Shown here piece after piece: positions 43,204 through 51,245 of a stretch of DNA of 64,000 nt. Within the stretch, counting starts at the first letter, position 1. Each line of letters starts with the position of its first letter. Where the stretch lies: NCBI GenBank assembly GCA_046349315.1, contig JAXMCQ010000017.1, positions 74,638 to 138,637 of the forward strand, read 5' to 3'. Made by a program: the position numbers and the translations under genes. The notes under the pieces are model-generated. The model ran no database searches. It was not told the DNA's origin and saw only the letters and a program-made list of their open reading frames with translations. The stretch comes from JAEUMG01 sp046349315 (lineage in GTDB: Bacteria; Pseudomonadota; Alphaproteobacteria; Rhizobiales; Aestuariivirgaceae).

Positions 43204-44313
43204 TTAATAAATAACCACGCTTCTGATCGACTCGCCCGCATGCATGAGGTCGAAAGCCTCGTTGATGCGCTCCAATGGTAACGTATGCGTGATCATTGGG
43301 TCGATCTCGATCCGCTTGTTCATGTACCAGTCGACGATCTTGGGAACATCGGTCCGTCCGCGGGCACCGCCGAACGCCGTTCCCCTCCAGACGCGCCCGG
43401 TCACCAGTTGGAACGGCCGCGTGCTGATCTCTTGCCCGGCGCCGGCAACGCCGATGATGATCGATTGTCCCCAGCCCTTATGGCAAGCCTCAAGCGCAAT
43501 GCGCATGACTTTGACATTGCCGATGCATTCGAAGGTGTAGTCGGCGCCACCGCCCGTCAATTCCACGAGATGCGCGACGAGATCCCCCTTGACGTCATTG
43601 GGATTGACGAAATGAGTCATGCCGAAGCGTTCGCCCCAGGCTTTGCGATCGTTATTGAGATCCACGCCGACGATCATGTTGGCGCCAATCAATCGCAGAC
43701 CCTGAATGACGTTGAGGCCAATGCCTCCGAGCCCGAAGACGATGCAATTGGATCCGGTCTCGACCTTGGCGGTGTTGATCACAGCACCGATCCCGGTGGT
43801 GACGCCGCAGCCGATGTAGCAGATCTTGTCGAACGGCGCGTCGTTGCGGACTTTCGCAAGCGCAATCTCCGGTAGCACCGTGTAGTTTGAGAAGGTCGAA
43901 CAGCCCATATAGTGGTGGACCATCTGGCCTTTGTAGGAAAAGCGCGAGGTGCCGTCGGGCATCAGTCCCTTGCCCTGGGTGATGCGGATCTTCTGGCAAA
44001 GATTGGTCTTGGGGTTGAGGCAGTATTCGCATTCGCGGCATTCCGGCGTGTAGAGCGGAATGACGTGATCACCGGGTTTCAGCGAAGTGACACCCGGCCC
44101 GACCTCAACGACGACGCCCGCGCCTTCATGGCCCATGATCGCCGGGAAGAGTCCTTCCGGATCGGCGCCTGAAATCGTGAACTCGTCGGTATGGCAGATG
44201 CCGGTCGCCTTGATCTCGACCAGCACCTCGCCCTGCTTCGGCCCTTCGAGATCGACCTCGACGATTTCGAGGGGCTTGGCCTTTTCGACAGCAACGGCGG
44301 CGCGGGTTTTCAT
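43204..44313 (-). CDS. frmA: S-(hydroxymethyl)glutathione dehydrogenase (class III alcohol dehydrogenase)
   Basis: The 369-residue protein has the class III ADH pattern: KATGICHTDEFTISG with the catalytic zinc ligand, GHEGAGVVVEVGPGV, the structural zinc cysteines ECRECEYCLNPKTNLC, and the NAD motif FGLGGIGLNVIQG. It oxidises the glutathione adduct of formaldehyde to S-formylglutathione. It lies downstream of gfa on the same strand, but the 155-base gap contains a tandem duplication and a palindromic repeat. No S-formylglutathione hydrolase gene is present in the window. Confidence 0.96.
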   Translation of the reverse strand: MKTRAAVAVEKAKPLEIVEVDLEGPKQGEVLVEIKATGICHTDEFTISGADPEGLFPAIMGHEGAGVVVEVGPGVTSLKPGDHVIPLYTPECRECEYCLNPKTNLCQKIRITQGKGLMPDGTSRFSYKGQMVHHYMGCSTFSNYTVLPEIALAKVRNDAPFDKICYIGCGVTTGIGAVINTAKVETGSNCIVFGLGGIGLNVIQGLRLIGANMIVGVDLNNDRKAWGERFGMTHFVNPNDVKGDLVAHLVELTGGGADYTFECIGNVKVMRIALEACHKGWGQSIIIGVAGAGQEISTRPFQLVTGRVWRGTAFGGARGRTDVPKIVDWYMNKRIEIDPMITHTLPLERINEAFDLMHAGESIRSVVIY

Positions 44314-44325
44314 TCTACTGTCTCC

Positions 44326-44367
44326 ATCGAATCTGAAGATCGCGTCATCGAATCTGAAGATCGCGTC
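44326..44367. repeat. 21-base tandem duplication in the frmA leader
   Basis: The unit ATCGAATCTGAAGATCGCGTC occurs twice without change, back to back, 13 bases upstream of the frmA start. It abuts and slightly overlaps the family B repeat beginning at 44365, so the duplication may have arisen when that element inserted or by slippage. Confidence 0.9.
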
Positions 44368-44447
44368 ATGCCAGCGAAAGCTGGCATCCCCTGAATCGCC
44401 TCAACAACGGAAACGATTCAGGGGACCCCAGCTTACGCTGGGGTGAC
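44365..44447. repeat. REPIN-like two-palindrome repeat, family B, copy 2
   Basis: The element begins GTCATGCCAGCG and ends CGCTGGGGTGAC, and is the reverse complement of the copy at 36827-36910 with a few changes. The terminal hairpins are ATGCCAGC/GCTGGCAT and CCCCAGC/GCTGGGG. The inner segments CCCCTGAATCG and CGATTCAGGGG can pair to form one long stem. It separates gfa from frmA. Confidence 0.82.
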
Positions 44448-44468
44448 GGTTATGGTCTGCGTTCGTAA

Positions 44469-45041
44469 CTAAGCCTTCAGAACGCCGGTCGCCTGGGCAA
44501 CCTTCGTCGCGATGAAATCCATCAATGGCGGCGACAGGCAATCATAGGGCGGAAGGCCGATATCCTTGAGCCTGCCCCGCACCAGATCCATCTTCTTCGG
44601 GTCGGCGCCGGACTCGATGATGGAGGACACGAAAGCGGCGAATGTCGGCGGCGACCAGCCCTCATCCTTCGAAAGCTCGGTATGGATGAAGTCGAAGCCA
44701 TAGAGCGGGTGCTTGGTGTTCTCGATGCGCCCATACATGTGGACGCCGCATTCCTTGCAGGCATGGCGCTGGATCGCCGCTTTCTCATCGACGATGCGCA
44801 GCTTGTCGCCATTCGCGGTAACCTTCAACGTGTCGCGCGGAACAACCGCGACGACCGAGAACAGCGCACCGTCAGGCTTCCAGCACTTGGTGCAGCCACA
44901 GGCGTGATTATGCGCGCTCTGACTCGTGGTGGTTACCGTGACCGGCTTGGTCGGACACTTGCAGGTGAGCGTGCCACCCTTGAAGCCCTCTTTGGCGGGC
45001 TTGATTCCATAGTCGACAGACGGATGTATCGATAGACCCAT
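44469..45041 (-). CDS. gfa: GFA-family (CENP-V/Gfa) glutathione-dependent formaldehyde-activating-like protein
   Basis: The 190-residue protein has the zinc-binding cysteines of the family: TCKCPTKPV, HACGCTKCWKPDGALFSVVA and HACKECGVHMYGRI, with GFDFIHTELS near the C-terminus. Gfa was named for speeding the reaction of formaldehyde with glutathione, but later work questioned that activity, so the function is best stated as a formaldehyde-linked glutathione-binding protein. It lies upstream of frmA and divergent from a demethylating oxidase gene, which fits formaldehyde handling. Confidence 0.92.
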   Translation of the reverse strand: MGLSIHPSVDYGIKPAKEGFKGGTLTCKCPTKPVTVTTTSQSAHNHACGCTKCWKPDGALFSVVAVVPRDTLKVTANGDKLRIVDEKAAIQRHACKECGVHMYGRIENTKHPLYGFDFIHTELSKDEGWSPPTFAAFVSSIIESGADPKKMDLVRGRLKDIGLPPYDCLSPPLMDFIATKVAQATGVLKA

Positions 45042-45196
45042 GGCCGCGTCCTCCCTGACGTTGGTTGAGCCGGGCGCAATCTACACAGCTTGGGTGAAGT
45101 TTCCAACTCGCCCGGCAATTGGGCTCACCCCTTGAGATTTGTCCGTCCGGACGGCTATGTGCATGGCGAGCGATATCCAGAAATACAGGTCGGTCC

Positions 45197-47620
45197 ATGA
45201 AATCGCATGCGCGTGTGGTTGTTGTCGGCGGGGGCATTATGGGGGTTGGTCTCCTCTATCACCTCGCTCTTGAAGGCTGGAGCGACATCGTCCTCGTCGA
45301 GAAAGGCGAACTGACCTCCGGCTCAACCTGGCATGCGGCCGGCCAATGTCCGCATTTCAACGGCTCGCTCAACATGACGAAAGTCCATGTCTACGGCACC
45401 GAACTCTATCCGAAACTCGAGAAACTGACCGGCCAGGCGGTCTCCTGGCATGGCTGCGGCGGCTTGCGCATCGCCCAGACGGACGAGGAGGTGAACTGGC
45501 TCAAATACGTGCTCGGCATTTCCAAGCTTGCCGGATACGAGGGCGAGATCATCGGCCCCAATGAGATCAAGAAGTATCATCCCTTCCTCGAGACCTTCGG
45601 CATCAAGGCCGCCTTCCGGACAGTGACCGACGGCCATGTCGCACCCGCCGACGTCACCAATGCGATGGCCGCCGGCGCCCGCAAGCTCGGCGCCGAGATC
45701 TACCGCCGCACGCGCGTGACCGACATCAAGCTCTTGCCCTCCGGCGAATGGAAAGTGATCACCGACAAGGGTGACATCATCTGCGAGCATGTCGTGAACT
45801 CTGCCGGCTCTTATTGCGATGTCGTCGGCTCCTGGACCGGCCACAACGTGCCGATCGCCAACATGCTGCATCACTACATGATCACCGAGCCATTGCAGGA
45901 ACTCATCGATCTCGAAATGGAACTGCCGGTGGTGCGCGATCCTTACTCGCACGCCTATTTGCGCGAGGAAACCAACGGCATTCTCGTCGGCCCTTACGAA
46001 ACCGATACCGCGCATGTGTGCTGGGACGGCGCGCCGCCGGCCTGGGATTTCGAGAGCGAACTCATCGCACCCGAGCTCGACCGTCTGACGCCATGGCTCG
46101 AACGCGCCACCGAGCGCTTTCCGCTCTTTGCCAATGCCGGCCTCAAATCGGTGATCTCTGGCGCCATTACCCACACCCCTGACGGCGTCTATCTCTCGGG
46201 GCCCGCACCGGGCCCGAAGAACTACTGGATGCATTGCGGCGCCTCGATCGGCATTTGCCAGGGCGGCGGCGCGGGCAAGTATCTGGCGCAGTGGATGGTG
46301 CATGGCCAGGCTGAGATCAACATGCGCGAATTCGATCCGCGCCGCTTCGGCAACTGGGCGAGCAAGGATTACACCGCCGAAGTCTCGGTCGCCGACTATC
46401 ACCACATGTATTATTGCTACAAGCCGGCCGAGCAGCATGAAGTGGGCCGGGACCTCCGCACCTCCGCGCTGCATGAGAAGCTGAAGGCGCGCGGCGGCCA
46501 GTTCCAGCAGATTTTCGGCTGGGAGCGCGTGCGCTGGTACGACAAGACCGGCAAGGGCGAGCAATATTCTTACAAGCGTTCAAACTGGTGGGAGCCGGTC
46601 AAAGCAGAAGCAACCGCGGTGCGCGAAGCCGTCGGCCTCATGGATCTATCGACCTTCGCCAAGTTCGAAGTCACCGGTCCCGACGCCTATGCCTTCCTCG
46701 ATCGCATCTGCGCCAACAAGATCCCGGCAAAGGATGGCGGCATCATCCTCGGCCATCTCCTGAACGACAACGGCTTCATCGAATCCGAATTGACCGTGAC
46801 ACGCCTTGGCCCGGAGAAATTCTACGTGCTCTCCGCCGCTGCTGCGCAGCTCTACGACAAGGACCAGCTCGAATGGCGTAAAAAACCCGGCGAGCGTGTC
46901 ACCATCACCGACATCACCGATAATTTCGGCGTGCTGGTGCTGGCCGGCCCCAGGGCGCGCGATGTCCTGAGCCAATGCACCAAGACAGATCTTTCCAATG
47001 GTGCTTTCCGCTGGTTGACCGCCAGGGAGATCGAAGTTGCGGGCGTCGCCGACGTTCGCGCGCTACGCGTGAATTATGTCGGCGAACTCGGCTGGGAATT
47101 GCACGTGCCGCGCGCCGGCATGGAGAAAGTCTTCGATGCTTTGATGAAAGCAGGCGAGCCGCTCGGCCTCAAGCTCTTCGGCACCTATGCGATGAACGCG
47201 CTGCGCATGGAAAAGGCCTATCGCGGCTGGGGTTCGGAACTCACCAGCGAGATCGACATGTTCGAAGGCTCGATGGATCGCTTCATCCGCCTCGACAAGG
47301 AAGACTTCATCGGCCGTACCGCGAGCCTCAAATTCAAGCAGCGCGGGCCTCGCATCAAGCTCGTCTATATGGAAGTCGATGCCACCGACAGCGACTGCCG
47401 CGGCAATGAGCCCGTCTATTCCAACGGCAAGGTCGTCGGCCTTACGACATCGGGCGCCTATGGCTTCGCGGTGAAGAAGTCACTCGCCTTCGCTTATGTC
47501 GATCCCAAGCTTGCTGTGGACGGAAACGAGTTCGATGTCGTTCTGCTCGACCAACGCCACAAGGCCCGCATCATCCCCGAACCGATCTGGGATCCGAAGA
47601 ACGAGCGGTTGAGGGCGTAA
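45197..47620 (+). CDS. Dimethylglycine/sarcosine dehydrogenase-like FAD oxidoreductase with GcvT domain
   Basis: From the ATG at 45197 the protein has 807 residues. The N-terminal DAO domain (about 1-370) has the FAD motif VVVVGGGIMGVGLLYHLA and SGSTWHAAGQ, in which His46 matches the covalent flavin site of dimethylglycine dehydrogenase. A linker domain follows, then a GcvT-type folate-binding domain (about 430-800, LMDLSTFAKFEVTGPDAY and LRMEKAYRGWGSELTSEID). Such enzymes oxidise N-methyl groups and pass the carbon to tetrahydrofolate or release formaldehyde. The divergent gfa-frmA genes fit this. The substrate could be dimethylglycine, sarcosine or another methylamine. Confidence 0.9.
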   Translation: MKSHARVVVVGGGIMGVGLLYHLALEGWSDIVLVEKGELTSGSTWHAAGQCPHFNGSLNMTKVHVYGTELYPKLEKLTGQAVSWHGCGGLRIAQTDEEVNWLKYVLGISKLAGYEGEIIGPNEIKKYHPFLETFGIKAAFRTVTDGHVAPADVTNAMAAGARKLGAEIYRRTRVTDIKLLPSGEWKVITDKGDIICEHVVNSAGSYCDVVGSWTGHNVPIANMLHHYMITEPLQELIDLEMELPVVRDPYSHAYLREETNGILVGPYETDTAHVCWDGAPPAWDFESELIAPELDRLTPWLERATERFPLFANAGLKSVISGAITHTPDGVYLSGPAPGPKNYWMHCGASIGICQGGGAGKYLAQWMVHGQAEINMREFDPRRFGNWASKDYTAEVSVADYHHMYYCYKPAEQHEVGRDLRTSALHEKLKARGGQFQQIFGWERVRWYDKTGKGEQYSYKRSNWWEPVKAEATAVREAVGLMDLSTFAKFEVTGPDAYAFLDRICANKIPAKDGGIILGHLLNDNGFIESELTVTRLGPEKFYVLSAAAAQLYDKDQLEWRKKPGERVTITDITDNFGVLVLAGPRARDVLSQCTKTDLSNGAFRWLTAREIEVAGVADVRALRVNYVGELGWELHVPRAGMEKVFDALMKAGEPLGLKLFGTYAMNALRMEKAYRGWGSELTSEIDMFEGSMDRFIRLDKEDFIGRTASLKFKQRGPRIKLVYMEVDATDSDCRGNEPVYSNGKVVGLTTSGAYGFAVKKSLAFAYVDPKLAVDGNEFDVVLLDQRHKARIIPEPIWDPKNERLRA

Positions 47621-47632
47621 CGGCTTTCATGT

Positions 47633-47760
47633 CTTCTCCCGCATGCGGGAGAAGAAGGGCCCCATGTCACGCCAGTGACATGGGTAGATGAGGGCACATT
47701 CCCCTCACCTTTCCCATTGCTTCGCAATGGGCCCCTGTCCTCTCCCGCAAGCGGTAGAGG
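47633..47760. repeat. Interspersed four-hairpin repeat, family A, copy 2
   Basis: Inverted relative to the copy at 34830-34967. It begins CTTCTCCCGC/GCGGGAGAAG, contains CCCATGTCAC/GTGACATGGG and CCCATTGC/GCAATGGG, and ends CCTCTCCCGC/GCGGTAGAGG, where one base has lost pairing. It lies 12 bases after the dehydrogenase stop and may terminate its transcript. Confidence 0.8.
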
Positions 47761-47811
47761 ACAAGAAGATGGCGCCTTGAGCCCCCACATCTCGGCTGCT
47801 ACTGCTCGCGC

Positions 47812-48738
47812 ATGGCACCGCAAACCGTCATTGCGCTTGGCACATCGGGCGATGGCAAAGAGCCCGAAGGCGTAGCGCTCTCGCGCCTCAGCGCCGCGCT
47901 CGGCCGCACGCCGCCGACCGTCCTCCTGCTGCTCTCGATCATCTCGATCCAGCTCGGTTCGGCCCTGGCGACCGTGTTCTTCTCAAGCCTTGGTCCCGCC
48001 GGCACCGCCTTCGTGAGCACCGCCTTCTCCGCCGCCGTCCTAACCCTGATGCGGCCGCGGCCAAAACTCGACAAACGCGTCATCGAGCACTCCCTGTTCC
48101 TCGCACTCTTCGGCGTGGCGATCGCCGGCGTCATCCTGTTCTACTTCATCGCACTGCAATCCATCCCGCTTGGCATTGCCTCGACCGTCGCCTTCCTCGG
48201 GCCCTTGGTCCTCGCCATCGCCACATCGCGGAAGCTAACGGACTTCCTGTGGATCGGGCTGGCCTTGCTCGGCCTGCTCCTGCTGACGCCGGAAATCGGA
48301 ACGAGCCTCGATCCGCTGGGCCTCTTCTATGCCGCACTCGCGGCGATCGCATGGGCGGCCTTCGTGCCCTTGAGCAAGCGCGGGCAGACGATCTTCGACG
48401 GCATTGGCGGATTGACCCTCGGCATGTGGATCGCGACGGCCCTCATCGCGCCCTTCGCGTTCACCGAGGGCGCCTTCTTCACGGCGGGCGTTACAGACTA
48501 CCTCGGCGCCTGCGCTGTTGCCCTTCTCGCCACCATCCTGCCATTTGCCATGGAGTATCGCGCATTGCGACGCATGTCGGCGCGCACCTACGGCATTCTG
48601 CTAACGCTGGAACCCGCGCTCGGCGCTGTTGTCGGTGCAGTCTTCCTCTCGCAAGGCCTGGGCTGGCTCGCAGTGATCGCCATCTTCTGCATCACGCTTG
48701 CAGCCATGGGCGTGACCGTCGTTCACGGGGACGAGTAA
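47812..48738 (+). CDS. RhtA-like threonine/homoserine exporter (EamA/DMT family)
   Basis: A 308-residue protein with ten predicted membrane helices in two five-helix halves, the EamA layout. The start of the first helix (LLLLSIISIQLGSALATVFFSSLGPAGTAF) and YFIALQSIPLGIASTVAFLGPL resemble E. coli RhtA, an exporter of threonine and homoserine. The substrate is inferred from that resemblance. The gene follows a family A repeat and ends near a solo hairpin. Confidence 0.85.
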   Translation: MAPQTVIALGTSGDGKEPEGVALSRLSAALGRTPPTVLLLLSIISIQLGSALATVFFSSLGPAGTAFVSTAFSAAVLTLMRPRPKLDKRVIEHSLFLALFGVAIAGVILFYFIALQSIPLGIASTVAFLGPLVLAIATSRKLTDFLWIGLALLGLLLLTPEIGTSLDPLGLFYAALAAIAWAAFVPLSKRGQTIFDGIGGLTLGMWIATALIAPFAFTEGAFFTAGVTDYLGACAVALLATILPFAMEYRALRRMSARTYGILLTLEPALGAVVGAVFLSQGLGWLAVIAIFCITLAAMGVTVVHGDE

Positions 48739-48763
48739 TAAATCCTCCGTACACAAACCAATA

Positions 48764-48786
48764 CCCTCTCCCCTCGTGGGAGAGGG
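48764..48786. terminator. Solo hairpin between convergent genes
   Basis: Perfect 9-base arms CCCTCTCCC and GGGAGAGGG around a five-base loop, resembling one outer hairpin of the family A repeat. It lies between the stops of the RhtA-like gene (48738) and the minus-strand gene (48795). No T-run follows, so termination is plausible but not certain. Confidence 0.5.
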
Positions 48787-48794
48787 AAAGTTGC

Positions 48795-49148
48795 TCACTG
48801 CCCCGTTTGCCCCGTAATCGCATCCGCCGTGAACGGTTTCTTCCAGCCGGTGAGTTTCACGATCGCGATCAACTGACCCTGTTTGGTCAAGGCCACGCGG
48901 CTGCCGGGTTTTGCCGCGAAGAGTTTTTTCGCCGCTTCGAGCCGCGCTTCACGCTGATCTTCCGGTATCGGCTCGGCGGTGACGATCTTGAGCAGCACGA
49001 CGCCGCCATCCTGAAGCCACGAGACATCAACCGCGAGCTTGCTCTCACCAATCGTCATTGCGCCGCGCACCGGACCGCCGGCCTTCGGCGCGGCCAGCGC
49101 CACCCCGCTAAACAGCAGGAGTGCCATGAGAGCAATGCGGATTGCCAT
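48795..49148 (-). CDS. Hypothetical small periplasmic protein
   Basis: The 117-residue protein has a signal peptide (MAIRIALMALLLFSGVALA, about 1-19). The mature part is about 98 residues, probably beta-rich, with no cysteine (KLAVDVSWLQDGGVVLLKIV, then an Arg/Glu-rich helix near 62-78). I do not recognise a family. It is divergent from the EamA transporter gene, with 60 bases between starts. Confidence 0.65.
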   Translation of the reverse strand: MAIRIALMALLLFSGVALAAPKAGGPVRGAMTIGESKLAVDVSWLQDGGVVLLKIVTAEPIPEDQREARLEAAKKLFAAKPGSRVALTKQGQLIAIVKLTGWKKPFTADAITGQTGQ

Positions 49149-49208
49149 GCTGCGTGATTCCCCGCTAAGTGCCGGCCAATTCTACAACCCGGCCAGACAA
49201 ATCCCAGA

Positions 49209-50117
49209 ATGAATTCGCCCTCTTCACAGGCGCAGCGCCCCTTGCTGGCGATCGGCATCATGTTGATTGCCATGGCTCTGCTGCCGTTTCTTGACGTGAT
49301 CGCGAAGCATCTTGGCGATATCGGCGTGCCAGTCATCCAAATCGTCTGGGCGCGCATGTTTTTTGGCACGCTCCTGACGCTGCCGATCGTCGTGGGCCAG
49401 TTTGGCTGGAAACCGGTCCTGACGCCGAACAGCCCGGGGATTCAGGTTCTCCGCAGTTTGCTGCTTCTGACGTCAACCGGCCTCTATTTCTGGAGCCTGA
49501 AATATCTCCCCGTCGCCGATGCCTTGGCGATCTTCTTTGTCCAGGCTCTGGCGGTGACGCTGCTCTCGCCTTTGATGCTTGGCGAGCATGTCGGGATCAG
49601 ACGCTGGATCGCGACGGTCATCGGATTCATCGGCACATTGATCATCATCCGACCCGGCTTCCAGACATTCAACCTGGGCATTGTGCTCGCCCTTGGCTCG
49701 GGCTTTGCCACGGCGGTCTATATGCTCTTGACCCGCAAGATTGCCGGCCGTGCCCATGCGATCCTGACGACGCTTCACACCAACGCGGCGGGAATGGTGC
49801 TGGTCTCGATCGCGGTGGTCTTCTTCTGGAAATCTCCGACGACCGAGCAATGGATGCTTTTTGTGTTGCTGGCGATGTTCGCCACCGTCGGCCACTACCT
49901 CATCGTGCGCTCCTTCGATTATGCGGAGGCTTCGATGCTGGCGCCCTTCTCCTATACCGAAATCATCATGGCGGTATTCGGCGGCTGGTATTTCTTCGGC
50001 GATTTTCCGGACAAGTGGACCTTCATCGGCGTCGCGATCCTGATCGCCAGCGCGATCTACACATCCTATCGCGAGCGCCTCAGGCACATCGAACGCATAC
50101 CGGAACCGGCGCCGTAA
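49209..50117 (+). CDS. EamA/DMT-family transporter
   Basis: The 302-residue protein has ten predicted membrane helices in two EamA repeats. Examples are PFLDVIAKHLGDIGVPVIQIVWARM, with a basic turn, and GFIGTLIIIRPGF in the first half. Members export amino acids, metabolites or other small molecules, and this one cannot be assigned further. It is followed by a palindromic repeat and not by another plus-strand gene. Confidence 0.85.
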   Translation: MNSPSSQAQRPLLAIGIMLIAMALLPFLDVIAKHLGDIGVPVIQIVWARMFFGTLLTLPIVVGQFGWKPVLTPNSPGIQVLRSLLLLTSTGLYFWSLKYLPVADALAIFFVQALAVTLLSPLMLGEHVGIRRWIATVIGFIGTLIIIRPGFQTFNLGIVLALGSGFATAVYMLLTRKIAGRAHAILTTLHTNAAGMVLVSIAVVFFWKSPTTEQWMLFVLLAMFATVGHYLIVRSFDYAEASMLAPFSYTEIIMAVFGGWYFFGDFPDKWTFIGVAILIASAIYTSYRERLRHIERIPEPAP

Positions 50118-50132
50118 AGCTCCGCCAAGCCT

Positions 50133-50228
50133 GTCATTGCCGGGCTTGTCCCGGCAATCCATCGTTACATATCTGCTGATGGCGAAAATTTCGGCACAAT
50201 GGATCCCCGGAACAAGTCCGGGGATGAC
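50133..50228. repeat. Two-palindrome repeat related in layout to family B
   Basis: The 96-base element begins GTCATTGCCGGGCTTGTCCCGGCAAT and ends with GGATCCCCGG…CCGGGGATGAC. The terminal hairpins are TTGCCGGG/CCCGGCAA and TCCCCGG/CCGGGGA, bounded by GTCAT and ATGAC. The layout is that of family B, but the palindrome sequences differ. It lies between the convergent ends of the EamA gene and the minus-strand gene at 50245. Confidence 0.75.
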
Positions 50229-50244
50229 AATTCTAGCAGACGAA

Positions 50245-50727
50245 CTATGCCGCCGCGGCGCTGCGCTCCATGCGCAGCTTCAAGAGATACCAGACGATCA
50301 TCACGCCCACGAGCTTGCTCAACACTTCGGTCGTAAAAGCGGCGGGCGTCAGGTAGCCCGCCAGATACTGGAAGGCGAGCGTGTCGAGCGGTACCGAGAT
50401 CGCGCTCGACACCAGGATGCGCTCCTGCAATGGGCGCTTCGTGAAGGTGAAGATCGCCCAATCCGCCGTTTCGGAAATGAAGAAGGCCGAAAGACTGGCG
50501 ATCGCCAATTCCTGGCCAACCATAAAGTAGGTGATGATGCCGGCGAGCAGTGTCGCCAGCAAAATCCGCTGGCCGATCTGGCGCTGGCCGTAATCGCGCA
50601 GCACGAAGACGAAGCCGACCACGACATTCGCAACATAGAGATCGCCGAAACTCGTCTGCCATGGCGCAACGGCCACGAACAGCCAGTTCACCAGGACGAT
50701 TGAGGCGATATAGGCGACGACCCACAT
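50245..50727 (-). CDS. Queuosine precursor transporter-like membrane protein (YhhQ/VUT family)
   Basis: The 160-residue protein has about five membrane helices. It resembles the YhhQ/VUT family: the start WVVAYIASIVLVNWLF, GDLYVANVVVGFVFVLRDYGQR, the acidic FISETADWAIFTFTK and SSAISVPLDTLAFQYL. YhhQ imports preQ0/preQ1 for queuosine in tRNA. Alphaproteobacterial copies are shorter than the E. coli protein, so the substrate is inferred. It lies 20 bases downstream of ndk. Confidence 0.82.
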   Translation of the reverse strand: MWVVAYIASIVLVNWLFVAVAPWQTSFGDLYVANVVVGFVFVLRDYGQRQIGQRILLATLLAGIITYFMVGQELAIASLSAFFISETADWAIFTFTKRPLQERILVSSAISVPLDTLAFQYLAGYLTPAAFTTEVLSKLVGVMIVWYLLKLRMERSAAAA

Positions 50728-50747
50728 GACGGCTTCGTTCGATCCCC

Positions 50748-51170
50748 TTAGCCGACGATTTCAGCCGGTTTGAAGCAGAGATCGATCTCTTTCTTCGCAT
50801 TCTCGGCGCTGTCCGAACCATGCACCGAATTGGCCTCGATCGACTCGGCATGAGCTTTCCGGATCGTGCCCGGCGCGGCATTGGCCGGGTTGGTCGCGCC
50901 CATCACGTCGCGATAGCGCTGCACGGCATTGTCCGCCTCGAGCACCTGGATGACGATCGGGCCCGAGGTCATGAACTTCACGAGATCATTGTAGAATGGG
51001 CGCTCCTTGTGGACGGCGTAGAAGGCCTCCGCGTCCGCCTTCGACCACTTGGCCCGTTTCTGGGCGATGATGCGCAAGCCCGCGCCCTCGATCATCGCAT
51101 TGATGGCGCCGGTGATATTGCGGCGCGTGGCGTCGGGCTTGATGATGGAGAGCGTGCGCTCGGTGGCCAT
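50748..51170 (-). CDS. ndk: Nucleoside diphosphate kinase
   Basis: The 140-residue enzyme has the standard fold: MATERTLSIIKPDATRR, VMGATNPANAAPGTIRK and the phospho-accepting His117 in SVHGSDSAENA. It balances nucleoside triphosphate pools using ATP. It is on the same strand as the ppc and yhhQ-like genes, with 75 bases between the ppc stop and its start. Confidence 0.97.
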   Translation of the reverse strand: MATERTLSIIKPDATRRNITGAINAMIEGAGLRIIAQKRAKWSKADAEAFYAVHKERPFYNDLVKFMTSGPIVIQVLEADNAVQRYRDVMGATNPANAAPGTIRKAHAESIEANSVHGSDSAENAKKEIDLCFKPAEIVG

Positions 51171-51245
51171 GAGTAATCCCTTATGAATGCTTATGGAAAG
51201 TCGCGCGCCTTATAGCGGCGGCTTTCCAGGGCTTCAAGCCCGGCC

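Noticed and set aside
45323..46564. Minus-strand open frame of 413 codons opposite the dimethylglycine dehydrogenase-like gene
   Set aside because: Shadow frame of a clear FAD enzyme gene, with no start signal or recognisable domain.
48249..49157. Plus-strand open frame of 302 codons overlapping the RhtA-like gene
   Set aside because: Out of frame with the transporter, crosses its stop and an opposite-strand gene, and has no membrane pattern.
51229..51241. Palindrome GGGCTTCAAGCCC just after the ppc stop, as a terminator
   Set aside because: No T-run follows on the minus strand and the loop is too short, so termination is not supported.
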